Assembly (NCBI GenBank): GCA_902479095.1
Contig: CABSNL010000019.1
Coordinates: forward strand, 1 to 34,608
Source of the DNA: an uncultured Collinsella sp.
GTDB lineage: Bacteria > Actinomycetota > Coriobacteriia > Coriobacteriales > Coriobacteriaceae
DNA: 34,608 nt
Direction of reading: 5' to 3'
Shown: piece after piece, positions 1-7,497 of the stretch
How the letters are laid out: every line of letters begins with the position of its first letter
Position numbering within the stretch: position 1 is the first letter of the stretch
Program-made: the position numbers and the translations under genes
The notes under the pieces: model-generated
Databases searched by the model: none
Told to the model about the DNA's origin: nothing
The model's input: the letters and a program-made list of their open reading frames with translations, nothing else

Positions 1-207
1 GACGTTGGGGCCGATGATCACCTGAAGCTGGCCACCGCTGACTACCGCCCCGAGCGCCTGGTCGGCCGATTTGGCGAGCTGGAGATCGATGATCGAGGTG
101 TCTCGTGCGTCGATGCGAAGGCGCGTCGCACAATGAGTTACCGATGTAATGTTCTCTTTGCCGCCAACAGCCTTTAGGACTGTTTCGGACATTGCCTGAT
201 ATTTCAT
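1..207 (-). CDS. PTS beta-glucoside transporter, EIIB domain (partial, cut by window edge)
   Basis: The first 69 residues of a membrane PTS permease are visible; the rest runs off the left edge. The translation starts MKYQAMSETVLKAVGGKENI and carries THCATRLRI, the EIIB phosphorylation motif, with the phosphorylated Cys at residue 26. It continues with a GAVVSGGQLQVIIGPNV stretch typical of the beta-glucoside (BglF/BglP) EIIB family. EIIB takes phosphate from EIIA and passes it to the sugar as EIIC transports it. The ATG at 207 follows AGGAGAAAGAG, a good ribosome binding site. It lies about 9 bp after the stop of the phospho-beta-glucosidase gene, so the two are probably one operon. Whether an EIIA domain follows EIIC in the same chain cannot be seen here. 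Confidence 0.9.
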   Translation of the reverse strand, partial: MKYQAMSETVLKAVGGKENITSVTHCATRLRIDARDTSIIDLQLAKSADQALGAVVSGGQLQVIIGPNV

Positions 208-216
208 CTCTTTCTC

Positions 217-1635
217 CTAACCTTCCTGCTCCTGATACTTCGAGATAAGGTCTCGGTACCAATACCAGCTCTTTTTGGGGGTGCGCTCCAGATTGTTCTC
301 GAAGTCGATATGGACAAGTCCGTATCGTTTTTCGTAGCCGTTGATCCAGCTATACAGATCCATCGTCGACCAGAGGTAGTAGCCCTCAACGCGCGCGCCG
401 TCGCGCTTAGCCCTCATCATGTGCTCGATGAACTGGCCCAGAAGCTCGATGCGGTCATCATCGTGGATCATTCCGTCTGCGTCTGGTTGCTCATAGGCGC
501 CATGTCCGTTTTCCGTAATAAAGATGCGGGGCGCGTCATAGCGCTCGTGGACATCCATGATGGTTGAATACATGCAACTTGGGAGTATTTCGCGGCCCCA
601 TTTATTGCGGGGAACATTGCTGTCGCGGGCGCTTTCAAACAAGGGCGCAATGCATTTTCCTTCGACCTTTTTGCTCGAACCGCCCTTATTGTTCGCCGAA
701 ACGGCAAGCTCTCCACCGTGCCAGTCGGTTACATACTCTCGGCAATACACGTTGAGTCCAATAAAATCGACTTTACCGTCTCTGAATTCTTCTACGTCAT
801 TTGGGGATCGATAGAGCGAGACGCCAAGTTTTTCAAGGATTTCGTCCATTTCTGGCGGCAGTTGACCCTGAAGTGCTGGTGCCAGAATCATGCGATTGGC
901 GAAAAAGTCTGCGTATCGAAATACGTCATCGGGGTGCTCGGTTGCCGGGTCGAGTTCGACAACGCCGCCATCGTGGACGGCGCCGATGATGCCGTCGTAG
1001 CCCATTTGACGATATGCTCGGACTGCGAGTGCGCTTGCGCGCATCAGGTTGTACTGAAACTGCATGTACGACTGAACGTCGAGCGATCGATTGGGGGGAT
1101 AGTTGCCCAACATGTTTACGCAGTAGCTGTAGAAATGCGGCTCGTTAACGGTAGCCCAGATTTTGACGCGGTCTCCAAAGCGCTCAAAGCAAATCTTGGC
1201 GTATTTGCAGAACCACTCTGCCATATCGTTGTTCAGCCATCCGCCTTTGCAAGCAAGCGTGAATGGCAGATCGTAATGGAACAGCGTAACGTTGGGCTCT
1301 ATGCCATTTTCGAGGCAGCAATCAATGACCCGATTATAAAAATCGATACCCTTTTCATTCACTTCGCCGATACCCGTGGGGATGATTCGACTCCATGAAA
1401 GAGAGAAGCGATAGGTGTTTTGTCCGCCTTCTTTCATCATGCGGATATCTTCTTCATAGCGATGGTAGAAGTCGCAAGATACATCACCGTCAACATGGTT
1501 GATGTTCTTATTGCTTGTGTGGTTAAAGAAATCCCACTCGCCAAGGCCTTTGCCGTCTTCGTTCCAGGCACCCTCGCACTGATAAGACGCCGTGGCGGAA
1601 CCCCAGAGAAACGGGATGTTGTTCACGTTGCCCAT
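217..1635 (-). CDS. 6-phospho-beta-glucosidase, glycoside hydrolase family 1
   Basis: This cytoplasmic GH1 enzyme of about 472 residues is normal in length. The N-terminal FLWGSATASYQCEG block, the acid/base glutamate in TVNEPHF and the nucleophile glutamate in ITENGHGA are all present. Near the C-terminus SWINGYEKRYG keeps the Ser, Lys and Tyr that bind the 6-phosphate in LacG-type enzymes; ordinary beta-glucosidases have Glu at the Ser position. With a PTS EIIB immediately downstream, the likely substrate is a beta-glucoside 6-phosphate made by that permease. I chose the ATG at 1635 because GGAAAGGGG sits 5 bp upstream. Two in-frame ATGs lie 18 and 15 bp further upstream but have no visible ribosome binding site. 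Exact sugar specificity (cellobiose, arbutin or another) is not determinable. Confidence 0.92.
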   Translation of the reverse strand: MGNVNNIPFLWGSATASYQCEGAWNEDGKGLGEWDFFNHTSNKNINHVDGDVSCDFYHRYEEDIRMMKEGGQNTYRFSLSWSRIIPTGIGEVNEKGIDFYNRVIDCCLENGIEPNVTLFHYDLPFTLACKGGWLNNDMAEWFCKYAKICFERFGDRVKIWATVNEPHFYSYCVNMLGNYPPNRSLDVQSYMQFQYNLMRASALAVRAYRQMGYDGIIGAVHDGGVVELDPATEHPDDVFRYADFFANRMILAPALQGQLPPEMDEILEKLGVSLYRSPNDVEEFRDGKVDFIGLNVYCREYVTDWHGGELAVSANNKGGSSKKVEGKCIAPLFESARDSNVPRNKWGREILPSCMYSTIMDVHERYDAPRIFITENGHGAYEQPDADGMIHDDDRIELLGQFIEHMMRAKRDGARVEGYYLWSTMDLYSWINGYEKRYGLVHIDFENNLERTPKKSWYWYRDLISKYQEQEG

Positions 1636-1692
1636 GAATCCCCTTTCCATCATTCAACACGGTGGATACGTGTGGCGGAATTACGATTAAGA

Positions 1693-1744
1693 TGACGTCA
1701 GCTGATTTGAATCATAGGAGAACGACCAAAGCTGTTTGATTCAA
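1693..1744. promoter_or_regulatory. Divergent control region with palindromic boxes
   Basis: Between the phospho-beta-glucosidase and the RpiR-type regulator lie a perfect TGACGTCA palindrome (1693-1700) and an inverted pair TTGAATCA (1707-1714) and TGATTCAA (1737-1744), centres 30 bp apart. A sugar-phosphate regulator encoded next door would plausibly bind here. The operator role is inference. Confidence 0.4.
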
Positions 1745-1786
1745 TAAATGAACTATGATTTCGAGGAGAGCGGAAAGAGGGATCAC

Positions 1787-2620
1787 GTGAATATCAATGA
1801 CTTCGATGTGCTCAATCGCATTAGCTTCATCATCAACAGCGAGTTTGGGTCAAACGATGCCGCCATCGCTCGATATCTCATCGCTCACATTAGGCGTTCG
1901 AGCGAAATCAATGTTGCCGCAATAACCCGCGATGCATTCGTGACCCGTTCCGCTGTTCGTCGTTTCTGCAATCGATTGGGCTACCAGTCTCTTAGCGATT
2001 TGAAAGAATCATTTACTCAGTCAGTCTTTCCAAGCGACTTAAGCCATCGAGAGGAGGAATTTGGCTACGAGGAATACAGGGCAGAGCTCGACGTTCGCAT
2101 GATCGAGATGTTCGCTGAGGTTGAAAGCGGCGTGTCCGATATCGCTATTAAGCATCTTGTCGACGAAATTGATGGCCATAAAAACGTTGAAATCTGGTGC
2201 ACCAATAATGTGAGCGCCAATCTCGTACGATTTCAGCAGGAAATGTTTTATGCGGGCAAGATAGTTCGCATAGTTGCTGGGGCTAACGTCGCGGAATTGA
2301 AAAACATGGGAGACGCTTCGCAGTCATTGATAATTCTCGTATCGGTCTCCGGGCTATTTGCGTCACAGGCGCGTGAGTATCTTGATTGCCGTTCGGGCAG
2401 GAAGATTCTAATTACTGCGTTTAGCAACGATGACAAATCGAGGTCTTTTGACCGTGTATATCGTCTTGGTAATGCGGGAAACGGAATTGACCGACTCGGC
2501 GTTTATTCGAAATACGCCATGACTTATTTTTTCGACTTGCTATCGTCGTGTTACTTGAGTCGCTACCCCTGCACCAAGGGGGAGCCGCTCTATGGGTCTA
2601 CTTTGGCCTGGCCCGAGTAG
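1787..2620 (+). CDS. MurR/RpiR-family transcriptional regulator
   Basis: The protein has an N-terminal RpiR helix-turn-helix, with the pattern DAAIARYLIAHI, then NVAAITRDAFVTRSAVRRFC, then LGYQSLSDLK. A C-terminal sugar-isomerase (SIS) type domain follows, from about residue 120, which in this family senses sugar phosphates. It is divergently transcribed from the 6-phospho-beta-glucosidase/PTS pair, so it is probably their local regulator. Start choice: the in-frame GTG at 1787 has AAAGAGG 6 bp upstream. An in-frame ATG at 1748 would add 13 residues but has no visible ribosome binding site. The gene is more AT-rich than genes further right, which suggests the cassette was acquired. Family assignment is confident; the effector is unknown. 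Confidence 0.85.
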   Translation: MNINDFDVLNRISFIINSEFGSNDAAIARYLIAHIRRSSEINVAAITRDAFVTRSAVRRFCNRLGYQSLSDLKESFTQSVFPSDLSHREEEFGYEEYRAELDVRMIEMFAEVESGVSDIAIKHLVDEIDGHKNVEIWCTNNVSANLVRFQQEMFYAGKIVRIVAGANVAELKNMGDASQSLIILVSVSGLFASQAREYLDCRSGRKILITAFSNDDKSRSFDRVYRLGNAGNGIDRLGVYSKYAMTYFFDLLSSCYLSRYPCTKGEPLYGSTLAWPE

Positions 2621-2656
2621 TTGCGGCTTTACAGTTCTCTCGCCTGGAGAATGAAC

Positions 2657-2712
2657 GTGGATAATCTGCCACTTTGGCCTTAGAGCCGCGCTAAAAGTGG
2701 GAGATAATCCAC
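2657..2712. repeat. Imperfect 19-bp inverted repeat
   Basis: The left arm GTGGATAATCTGCCACTTT (2657-2675) pairs with 2694-2712 with two mismatches across an 18-bp spacer. It follows the RpiR-type gene and could act as a weak terminator, but no T-run follows. It resembles short dispersed intergenic palindromes. Confidence 0.65.
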
Positions 2713-2931
2713 GCTCGATCGTGGCGTGGAAGCCCGATCTCGACCTATATATAGGTGCAAATAAGCCGGTATCGAAGTTCGATACTGAAGGTGTACTCCA
2801 CTACACCAAAGTGTTACCTCGGGAAACGTCACCTCAGTATCCAAAACCACCGTCCTTCATATCCAAACTCAACAAAACCGCAGGTCACAGCTATATAGAT
2901 ACGCCCGGCACCGTGTATCTAGAGGTTTTCG
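2713..2931. other. AT-richer non-coding stretch upstream of tRNA-Tyr
   Basis: No convincing gene is seen between the RpiR-type regulator and tRNA-Tyr. The stretch holds a perfect palindrome, GTATCGAA-g-TTCGATAC (2769-2785), and a CTATATATAG palindrome at about 2745. An open frame across it (2697-3017) starts inside the inverted repeat and runs through the tRNA promoter, so it is not called as a gene. Confidence 0.5.
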
Positions 2932-2961
2932 TTGACAGCCCCCAAGGTTGCATCGTATTAT
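2932..2961 (+). promoter_or_regulatory. Promoter of the tRNA-Tyr/Thr/Met-tuf cluster
   Basis: The -35 is TTGACA (2932-2937) and the -10 is TATTAT (2956-2961), with an 18-bp spacer. It lies about 60 bp upstream of tRNA-Tyr and is preceded by AGAGGTTTTCG. The rpmG promoter carries almost the same block. Confidence 0.75.
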
Positions 2962-3023
2962 CTTTTTCGTTCGCGGGGGCGGCGGTCCAAAAGACCAAAG
3001 GACCTGCGGATACTTGAACGATT

Positions 3024-3105
3024 GGGAGTTTGCCCGAGTGGTTAATGGGGACGGGCTGTAAACCCGTTGGCTCTGCCTACATAGGTTCGAATCCTATAGC
3101 TCCCA
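3024..3105 (+). tRNA. tRNA-Tyr (GTA)
   Basis: The acceptor arms GGGAGTT and AGCTCCC pair. The anticodon stem ACGGG/CCCGT encloses CTGTAAA with anticodon GTA (3058-3060). A long variable arm is present, as expected for Tyr, and the T-arm is ATAGG-TTCGAAT-CCTAT. CCA is not encoded. Confidence 0.97.
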
Positions 3106-3115
3106 CCCGTCAAGT

Positions 3116-3191
3116 GCCTGTATAGCTCAGTCGGTAGAGCACTTCGTTGGTAACGAAGAGGTCACCAGTTCAAGTCTGGTTGCAGGCTCCA
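3116..3191 (+). tRNA. tRNA-Thr (GGT)
   Basis: The acceptor GCCTGTA pairs with TGCAGGC. The anticodon stem CTTCG/CGAAG encloses TTGGTAA with anticodon GGT (3149-3151). CCA is encoded at 3189-3191. It starts only 10 bp after tRNA-Tyr, so the two are one transcript. Confidence 0.97.
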
Positions 3192-3194
3192 TCC

Positions 3195-3271
3195 GGCGGT
3201 GTAGCTCAGTTGGTTAGAGCACACGGTTCATACCCGTGGCGTCACTGGTTCGAATCCAGTCACCGCTACCA
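3195..3271 (+). tRNA. tRNA-Met (CAT), elongator type
   Basis: The acceptor GGCGGTG pairs with CACCGCT. The anticodon stem CACGG/CCGTG encloses TTCATAC with anticodon CAT (3229-3231). CCA is encoded (3269-3271). It lacks the three G-C pairs of initiator tRNA. A lysidine-modified tRNA-Ile(CAT) cannot be fully excluded by eye. Confidence 0.92.
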
Positions 3272-3282
3272 TAGGTAACACG

Positions 3283-3313
3283 GTGGCTTCTCAATAGTAT
3301 GTTGAGAGGCCAC
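3283..3313 (+). promoter_or_regulatory. Leader hairpin between tRNA-Met and tuf
   Basis: GTGGCTTCTCA (3283-3293) pairs with TGAGAGGCCAC (3303-3313), with one G-U pair. No T-run follows, so it is more likely an RNA-processing or stability element in a tRNA-tuf transcript than a terminator. A second small hairpin, GTCCC/GGGAC, follows at about 3331-3346. Confidence 0.45.
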
Positions 3314-3367
3314 TATGGTATAAAGGCAAAGTCCCGTCCGGGGACGACCTGTTTAGAGGAGGGCTTT

Positions 3368-4558
3368 ATGGCCAAAGAGAAGTTTGAGCGCACTAAGCCG
3401 CATGTTAACATCGGCACCATTGGTCACGTCGACCACGGCAAGACCACGCTGACCGCTGCCATCACCAAGGTTCTCTCCGAGACCGAGGGCTGCAAGGCTG
3501 ACTTCACTGCGTTCGAGAACATCGACAAGGCTCCGGAGGAGCGCGAGCGCGGCATCACGATCTCCGTCTCCCACGTTGAGTACGAGACTGCTGCCCGTCA
3601 CTACGCTCACGTTGACTGCCCGGGCCACGCTGACTACGTCAAGAACATGATCTCCGGTGCTGCTCAGATGGACGGCGCTATCCTGGTCATCGCCGCTACC
3701 GACGGCCCCATGGCTCAGACCCGCGAGCACATCCTGCTCGCCCGTCAGGTCGGCGTTCCCTACATCGTCGTCTTCCTGAACAAGTGCGACATGGTCGACG
3801 ATGACGAGCTCATCGACCTCGTCGAGATGGAGACCCGTGAGCTCCTCTCCGAGTACGATTTCCCCGGCGACGACATCCCCGTCATCCGTGGCTCCGCTCT
3901 GGGCGCTCTCGAGGGCGATGCCAAGTGGATGGACGCCATTCGCGATCTCATGAAGGCCGTCGACGAGTACATCCCGACGCCTGCTCGTAACAACGACCTC
4001 CCGTTCCTGATGGCCGTTGAGGACGTTATGACCATCTCCGGCCGTGGTACCGTTGCTACTGGCCGTGTCGAGCGCGGTGAGCTCAAGCTCAACGAGCCCG
4101 TCGAGATCGTCGGCATCAAGGATACCCAGAACACCGTCGTTACCGGTATCGAGATGTTCCGTAAGTCCATGGACTTCTGCGAGGCTGGCGACAACGTCGG
4201 TCTGCTGCTCCGCGGCATCAAGCGTGAGGACATCGAGCGCGGCCAGGTTCTCTGCAAGCCCGGTTCGGTTACCCCGCACACCAAGTTCACCGGCGAGATC
4301 TACGTTCTGACCAAGGAGGAGGGCGGCCGTCACACCCCGTTCTTCGATGGTTATCGTCCTCAGTTCTACTTCCGTACCACCGACGTTACCGGTACGGTCA
4401 AGCTCCCCGAGGGCACCGAGATGGCTATGCCTGGTGACCACATCACCATCGAGGGCGACCTCATCCACCCGATCGCCATGGAGGAGGGCCTGCGCTTCGC
4501 TATCCGCGAGGGTGGCCACACCGTCGGTTCGGGCATCGTCTCCACGATCATTGAGTAA
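3368..4558 (+). CDS. tuf: Translation elongation factor Tu
   Basis: EF-Tu carries aminoacyl-tRNA to the ribosome using GTP. The 396-residue protein has all G-domain motifs: GHVDHGKT, RGITI in the switch I region, DCPGH, NKCD and SAL, followed by domains II and III. The ATG at 3368 follows GAGGAGGG with ideal spacing. An in-frame upstream ATG at 3299 lies in the leader hairpin and is rejected. Codon use is very biased (GAG, AAG, CTC, ATC), typical of a highly expressed gene. The gene sits just downstream of three tRNAs, as in the E. coli tRNA-tufB operon, and ends at a strong terminator. Confidence 0.99.
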   Translation: MAKEKFERTKPHVNIGTIGHVDHGKTTLTAAITKVLSETEGCKADFTAFENIDKAPEERERGITISVSHVEYETAARHYAHVDCPGHADYVKNMISGAAQMDGAILVIAATDGPMAQTREHILLARQVGVPYIVVFLNKCDMVDDDELIDLVEMETRELLSEYDFPGDDIPVIRGSALGALEGDAKWMDAIRDLMKAVDEYIPTPARNNDLPFLMAVEDVMTISGRGTVATGRVERGELKLNEPVEIVGIKDTQNTVVTGIEMFRKSMDFCEAGDNVGLLLRGIKREDIERGQVLCKPGSVTPHTKFTGEIYVLTKEEGGRHTPFFDGYRPQFYFRTTDVTGTVKLPEGTEMAMPGDHITIEGDLIHPIAMEEGLRFAIREGGHTVGSGIVSTIIE

Positions 4559-4586
4559 ATTAGCTCTTTGATATAGCTGACTTAGA

Positions 4587-4622
4587 GAACCCGGCACTTA
4601 TATGGGTGCCGGGTTCTTTTCT
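4587..4622 (+). terminator. Rho-independent terminator of tuf
   Basis: GAACCCGGCAC (4587-4597) pairs with GTGCCGGGTTC (4606-4616) and is followed by TTTTCT. Confidence 0.93.
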
Positions 4623-4763
4623 GCAATGGATATTGAGCCGTTGCTGGTGTCGAGAGGATCGATAATGGTCCTGGATGCACCGTCGATTAGATCTCGATGG
4701 CTTCATTGATGTGTTCCAAATATGAATGGATCCACCGAGAACCAATTGACTCGAGGTTTTCAT

Positions 4764-4793
4764 TGACAGCACTTACGTGGAGCTGATAAAGTA
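4764..4793 (+). promoter_or_regulatory. Promoter of rpmG/tRNA-Trp/secE/nusG
   Basis: The -35 is TTGACA (4764-4769) and the -10 is TAAAGT (4788-4793), with an 18-bp spacer. CGAGGTTTTCATTGACAGC (4753-4771) matches the tRNA-Tyr promoter block at 17 of 19 positions. The rest of the 4623-4837 gap shows nothing coding. Confidence 0.65.
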
Positions 4794-4837
4794 ACAACTC
4801 GTGCCCGTACGGGGCGGAAATGAAAGGTTCAGGATAC

Positions 4838-4987
4838 ATGCGTACTCTAGTTACTCTTGCGTGCACTGAGTGCAAGCGCCGCAACTATACGACCACCAAG
4901 AACAAGTCGACCATGCCTGATCGTATGGAGATCAAGAAGTATTGCCCCTGGTGCCGTCACCACACGCTGCACAAAGAGACTCGCTAG
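4838..4987 (+). CDS. rpmG: 50S ribosomal protein L33
   Basis: This 49-residue protein (MRTLVTLACTECKRRNYTTT...) is a component of the large ribosomal subunit. It is the zinc-binding form, with CTEC near the N-terminus and CPWC near the C-terminus. The full length is as expected for L33. AGGATAC precedes the ATG, with a further AAAGG about 12 bp up. It lies at the head of a transcript running through tRNA-Trp to secE and nusG, a common bacterial arrangement. Confidence 0.96.
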   Translation: MRTLVTLACTECKRRNYTTTKNKSTMPDRMEIKKYCPWCRHHTLHKETR

Positions 4988-5000
4988 TCTCTAGTCACAT

Positions 5001-5076
5001 ACGCCAGTAGTTCAATTGGTAGAGCATCGGTCTCCAAAACCGAGTGTTGAGGGTTCGAGTCCTTCCTGGCGTGCCA
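5001..5076 (+). tRNA. tRNA-Trp (CCA)
   Basis: The acceptor ACGCCAG pairs with CTGGCGT. The anticodon stem TCGGT/ACCGA encloses CTCCAAA with anticodon CCA (5034-5036). The 3' CCA is encoded at 5074-5076. It lies between rpmG and secE, probably on the same transcript. Confidence 0.97.
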
Positions 5077-5085
5077 GTCATTATT

Positions 5086-5115
5086 CCGTAAGCTCCTACT
5101 TGGGGGCTTACGGTT
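5086..5115 (+). terminator. Weak terminator-like hairpin after tRNA-Trp
   Basis: CCGTAAGC pairs with GCTTACGG, with extra TCC/GG pairing near the loop, and is followed only by TTTAC. It may define the tRNA 3' end while allowing readthrough into secE. Confidence 0.45.
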
Positions 5116-5152
5116 TACTCATGTATAAGCGCATTGCGCGGAGGTAACCCAA

Positions 5153-5491
5153 ATGGCCAACAAGAAGAACAAGAAGAAGGCTCAGCAGCCGGCACCTGCC
5201 AACAAAGCTGCCGCCAACTCCAAGGTTGAGGCCAAGAAGGCCGTTGCCAAGAAGAACGAGAAGGCTGCGAAGTCCAAGAAGAACGAGAAGCCTGGTTTCT
5301 TCGCCCGCACCAAGAAGTATTTCGCTTCGGTCAAGTCCGAGATGAAGCGTGTCACGTGGCCCGATAAGAAGGAGCTCGTGAACTACTCGGTTGTTGTTTG
5401 CGCTTCTCTGATCGTCGTCGGCGTCGTCATCGCTCTGCTCGATGCTGGCTTTGGCGAGGCTCTTGCTCTGTTCTCTGGATTGAGGGGCTAA
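5153..5491 (+). CDS. secE: Preprotein translocase subunit SecE
   Basis: SecE stabilises SecY in the SecYEG protein-export channel. The C-terminal half has the SecE signature (FASVKSEMKRVTWPDKKELVNYS) followed by one transmembrane segment rich in Val, Ile and Leu. The N-terminal ~50 residues are a Lys/Ala/Asn-rich extension (MANKKNKKKAQQPAPANKAA...), which makes the 112-residue protein longer than minimal SecE (about 60 residues). The ATG follows GCGGAGGTAACCCAA. The stop lies 3 bp before nusG, a tight operon. Confidence 0.97.
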   Translation: MANKKNKKKAQQPAPANKAAANSKVEAKKAVAKKNEKAAKSKKNEKPGFFARTKKYFASVKSEMKRVTWPDKKELVNYSVVVCASLIVVGVVIALLDAGFGEALALFSGLRG

Positions 5492-5494
5492 ACC

Positions 5495-6031
5495 ATGTCT
5501 AAGCGTTGGTACGTCGTTCACACTTACTCTGGATACGAGAACCGCGTTAAGTCCGATCTCGAGCATCGCATCGAGACTATGGGCATGCAGGACCGTATCT
5601 TTGATATCGAGATTCCTATGGAGCGCGTCACCGAGATTAAAGAGGGTGGCAAGCGTGAGACCAAGGATTCCAAGATCTTCCCGGGTTATGTCCTGGTCCG
5701 CATGGAGATGGATGACGATGCTTGGACGTGTGTTCGTAACACGCCTGGCGTCACCGGTTTCCTAGGCGGCAACGGCAAGCCCGCTCCGCTTTCCCGCGAC
5801 GAGTACAACAAGATGACTCGTCGTCCCGGTAAGGGCGATTCGCCCAAGCGCACCTCGGTTGATATTGAGGTCGGTACGTCCGTCCGCGTCACCGATGGCC
5901 CGCTTACCGACTTTGATGGCAAGGTCTCCGAGGTTAACACCGAGGCTGGCAAGCTCAAGGTCACGCTGATGATCTTTGGCCGCGAGACGCCGGTCGAGCT
6001 CGACTTTAACCAGGTTGCTGTCATCGCTTAA
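5495..6031 (+). CDS. nusG: Transcription antitermination/elongation factor NusG
   Basis: NusG binds RNA polymerase, tunes elongation and pausing, and couples transcription to translation. The 178-residue protein has the N-terminal NGN domain (MSKRWYVVHTYSGYENRVKSDLEHRI, then FPGYVLVRMEMDDDAWTCVRNTPGVTGFLG). It also has the C-terminal KOW domain (GTSVRVTDGPLTDFDGKVSEV). It is the normal short form without the large insert found in some actinobacteria. It starts 3 bp after secE. Confidence 0.98.
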   Translation: MSKRWYVVHTYSGYENRVKSDLEHRIETMGMQDRIFDIEIPMERVTEIKEGGKRETKDSKIFPGYVLVRMEMDDDAWTCVRNTPGVTGFLGGNGKPAPLSRDEYNKMTRRPGKGDSPKRTSVDIEVGTSVRVTDGPLTDFDGKVSEVNTEAGKLKVTLMIFGRETPVELDFNQVAVIA

Positions 6032-6151
6032 GTTTTCGTCCGTTCGCGCGAGCGTGCTTCTTCTGTGACTGCTCATCTCAGGAGTGCTTCTAACACGTGC
6101 GTGCTTACGATATAGCAAGTACTTCACACTCGTGATTCGAAAGGAATGACC

Positions 6152-6580
6152 ATGGCTGAGAAGAAGGTTGCCAACGTCATTAAGCTCCAGATTCCTGCTG
6201 GTGCAGCAAACCCCGCTCCTCCCGTCGGCCCCGCCCTGGGCGCTGCTGGCGTGAACATCATGCAGTTCTGCCAGGCTTTTAACGCCGAGACGCAGGACAA
6301 GAAGGGTGACATCATCCCCGTTGAGATCTCTGTCTACGAGGACAAGTCCTTCTCCTTCATCACCAAGACCCCGCCGGCGGCTCACCTTATCAAGAAGGAG
6401 CTGAACCTCAAGTCTGGTTCCGCTAAGCCCCAGGCTGACAAGGTTGGTCAGCTCTCCCAGGAGCAGCTCACCAAGATCGCCGAGATCAAGATGCCGGACC
6501 TCAATGCCAACGACATTGACGCCGCCAAGAAGATCATCGCCGGTACCGCCCGTTCCATGGGCGTCACCATCGCTGAGTAG
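6152..6580 (+). CDS. rplK: 50S ribosomal protein L11
   Basis: L11 forms part of the GTPase-associated centre and is needed for the stringent-response signal. The 142-residue protein shows IKLQIPAGAANPAPPVGPALGAAGVNIMQFC, which is the proline-rich N-terminal domain. The rRNA-binding C-terminal domain ends in KKIIAGTARSMGVTI. I chose the ATG at 6152 (MAEKKVANV) because GAAAGGA lies 6 bp upstream; the ATG two codons earlier overlaps that spacing. It is preceded by a 120-bp gap after nusG with no clear terminator. Confidence 0.98.
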   Translation: MAEKKVANVIKLQIPAGAANPAPPVGPALGAAGVNIMQFCQAFNAETQDKKGDIIPVEISVYEDKSFSFITKTPPAAHLIKKELNLKSGSAKPQADKVGQLSQEQLTKIAEIKMPDLNANDIDAAKKIIAGTARSMGVTIAE

Positions 6581-6603
6581 CGATTTCTTATGGTAACGGC
6601 GGG

Positions 6604-6632
6604 TGCTCCGACCGGGGCGCCCGTTAAATGTG
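6604..6632 (+). promoter_or_regulatory. Hairpin in the rplK-rplA spacer
   Basis: GGGTGCTCC pairs with GGGGCGCCC across a gacc-type loop, with one wobble and one mismatch. It is followed by further pairing elements (GTGTGC/GCACAC) before rplA. It lacks a T-run, so it may be an L1 autoregulatory or stability structure; that role is inferred. Confidence 0.4.
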
Positions 6633-6697
6633 TGCAATAGGGCACACGATACGATGTGGGAGGGCTCACGCCCGTTTAACCACAGGAGGTAATGCAC

Positions 6698-7405
6698 ATG
6701 GCTAAGCATGGTAAGAGCTATAACGCCGCTGCCGAGAAGATCGACCGCGCCACGCTCTACACCCCCCTTCAGGCTGCCAAGCTCATCAAGGAGCTCGACA
6801 CCGCCAAGTTCGACGAGACCGTCGAGGCTCACTTCCGTCTGGGCATCGATACTCGTAAGGCTGACCAGAACATCCGTGGTTCCATCTCCCTGCCCCACGG
6901 CACCGGCAAGACCGTTCGTGTTGCCGTCTTCGCCGAGGGCGAGAAGGCCCGTGAGGCTGAGGCTGCCGGCGCCGACATCATCGGTTCCGACGAGCTCGTC
7001 GCCCAGATTCAGAAGGGCGAGATCAACTTCGACGCCGCTATCGCTACGCCGAACATGATGGCCAAGGTTGGCCGCATCGGTAAGATCCTTGGTCCCCGTG
7101 GCCTCATGCCGAACCCCAAGCTCGGCACCGTGACCATGGACGTCGCCAAGATGGTCTCCGAGCTCAAGGCTGGCCGCGTTGAGTATCGTGCCGACCGCTA
7201 CGGCATCTGCCACGTGCCCCTGGGCAAGAAGTCCTTCTCTGAGCAGCAGCTCGTCGAGAACTACGCTGCCCTGTACACCGAGATTCTGCGCGTCAAGCCC
7301 TCTTCTGCTAAGGGCAAGTACGTCAAGTCCATCTCCGTGTCTTCCACCATGGGTCCTGGCGTCAAGGTCGATCCCGCTGTCCAGCGTGACTTCCTGGCTG
7401 AGTAA
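6698..7405 (+). CDS. rplA: 50S ribosomal protein L1
   Basis: L1 forms the mobile L1 stalk and represses its own operon in many bacteria. The 235-residue protein carries the L1 signature GKILGPRGLMPNPKLGTVT and the typical N-terminus MAKHGKSYNAAAEKID. AGGAGGT lies 7 bp before the ATG at 6698; the in-frame ATG at 6692 is too close to it. rplA is followed by a strong terminator, not by rplJ, so the usual rplKAJL order is broken here. Confidence 0.98.
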   Translation: MAKHGKSYNAAAEKIDRATLYTPLQAAKLIKELDTAKFDETVEAHFRLGIDTRKADQNIRGSISLPHGTGKTVRVAVFAEGEKAREAEAAGADIIGSDELVAQIQKGEINFDAAIATPNMMAKVGRIGKILGPRGLMPNPKLGTVTMDVAKMVSELKAGRVEYRADRYGICHVPLGKKSFSEQQLVENYAALYTEILRVKPSSAKGKYVKSISVSSTMGPGVKVDPAVQRDFLAE

Positions 7406-7441
7406 CTGCTAGTTACTGCCTGAGCAAAGCAAGCATTGCTA

Positions 7442-7482
7442 AAGAAACCCGGTTCTGCCTTTTGCAGGACCGGGTTTCTTGC
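7442..7482 (+). terminator. Strong terminator of rplKA
   Basis: GAAACCCGGTTCTGC pairs with GCAGGACCGGGTTTC, with one mismatch and a short cttt loop, and is followed by TTGCT. It closes the ribosomal block. Confidence 0.9.
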
Positions 7483-7497
7483 TATCGCGTCAAAAGC

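Noticed and set aside
2697..3017. A 106-codon frame before tRNA-Tyr
   Set aside because: It starts within an inverted repeat, lacks a ribosome binding site and runs through the tRNA promoter.
3353..4597. A 414-codon open frame antisense to tuf
   Set aside because: It mirrors the strong codon bias of tuf, has a low-complexity Val/Leu/Asp-rich product and no family pattern.
5762..7213. A long minus-strand open frame across nusG, rplK and rplA
   Set aside because: Shadow of three highly expressed genes; the product is Gly/Leu/Asp-rich with no recognisable domain.
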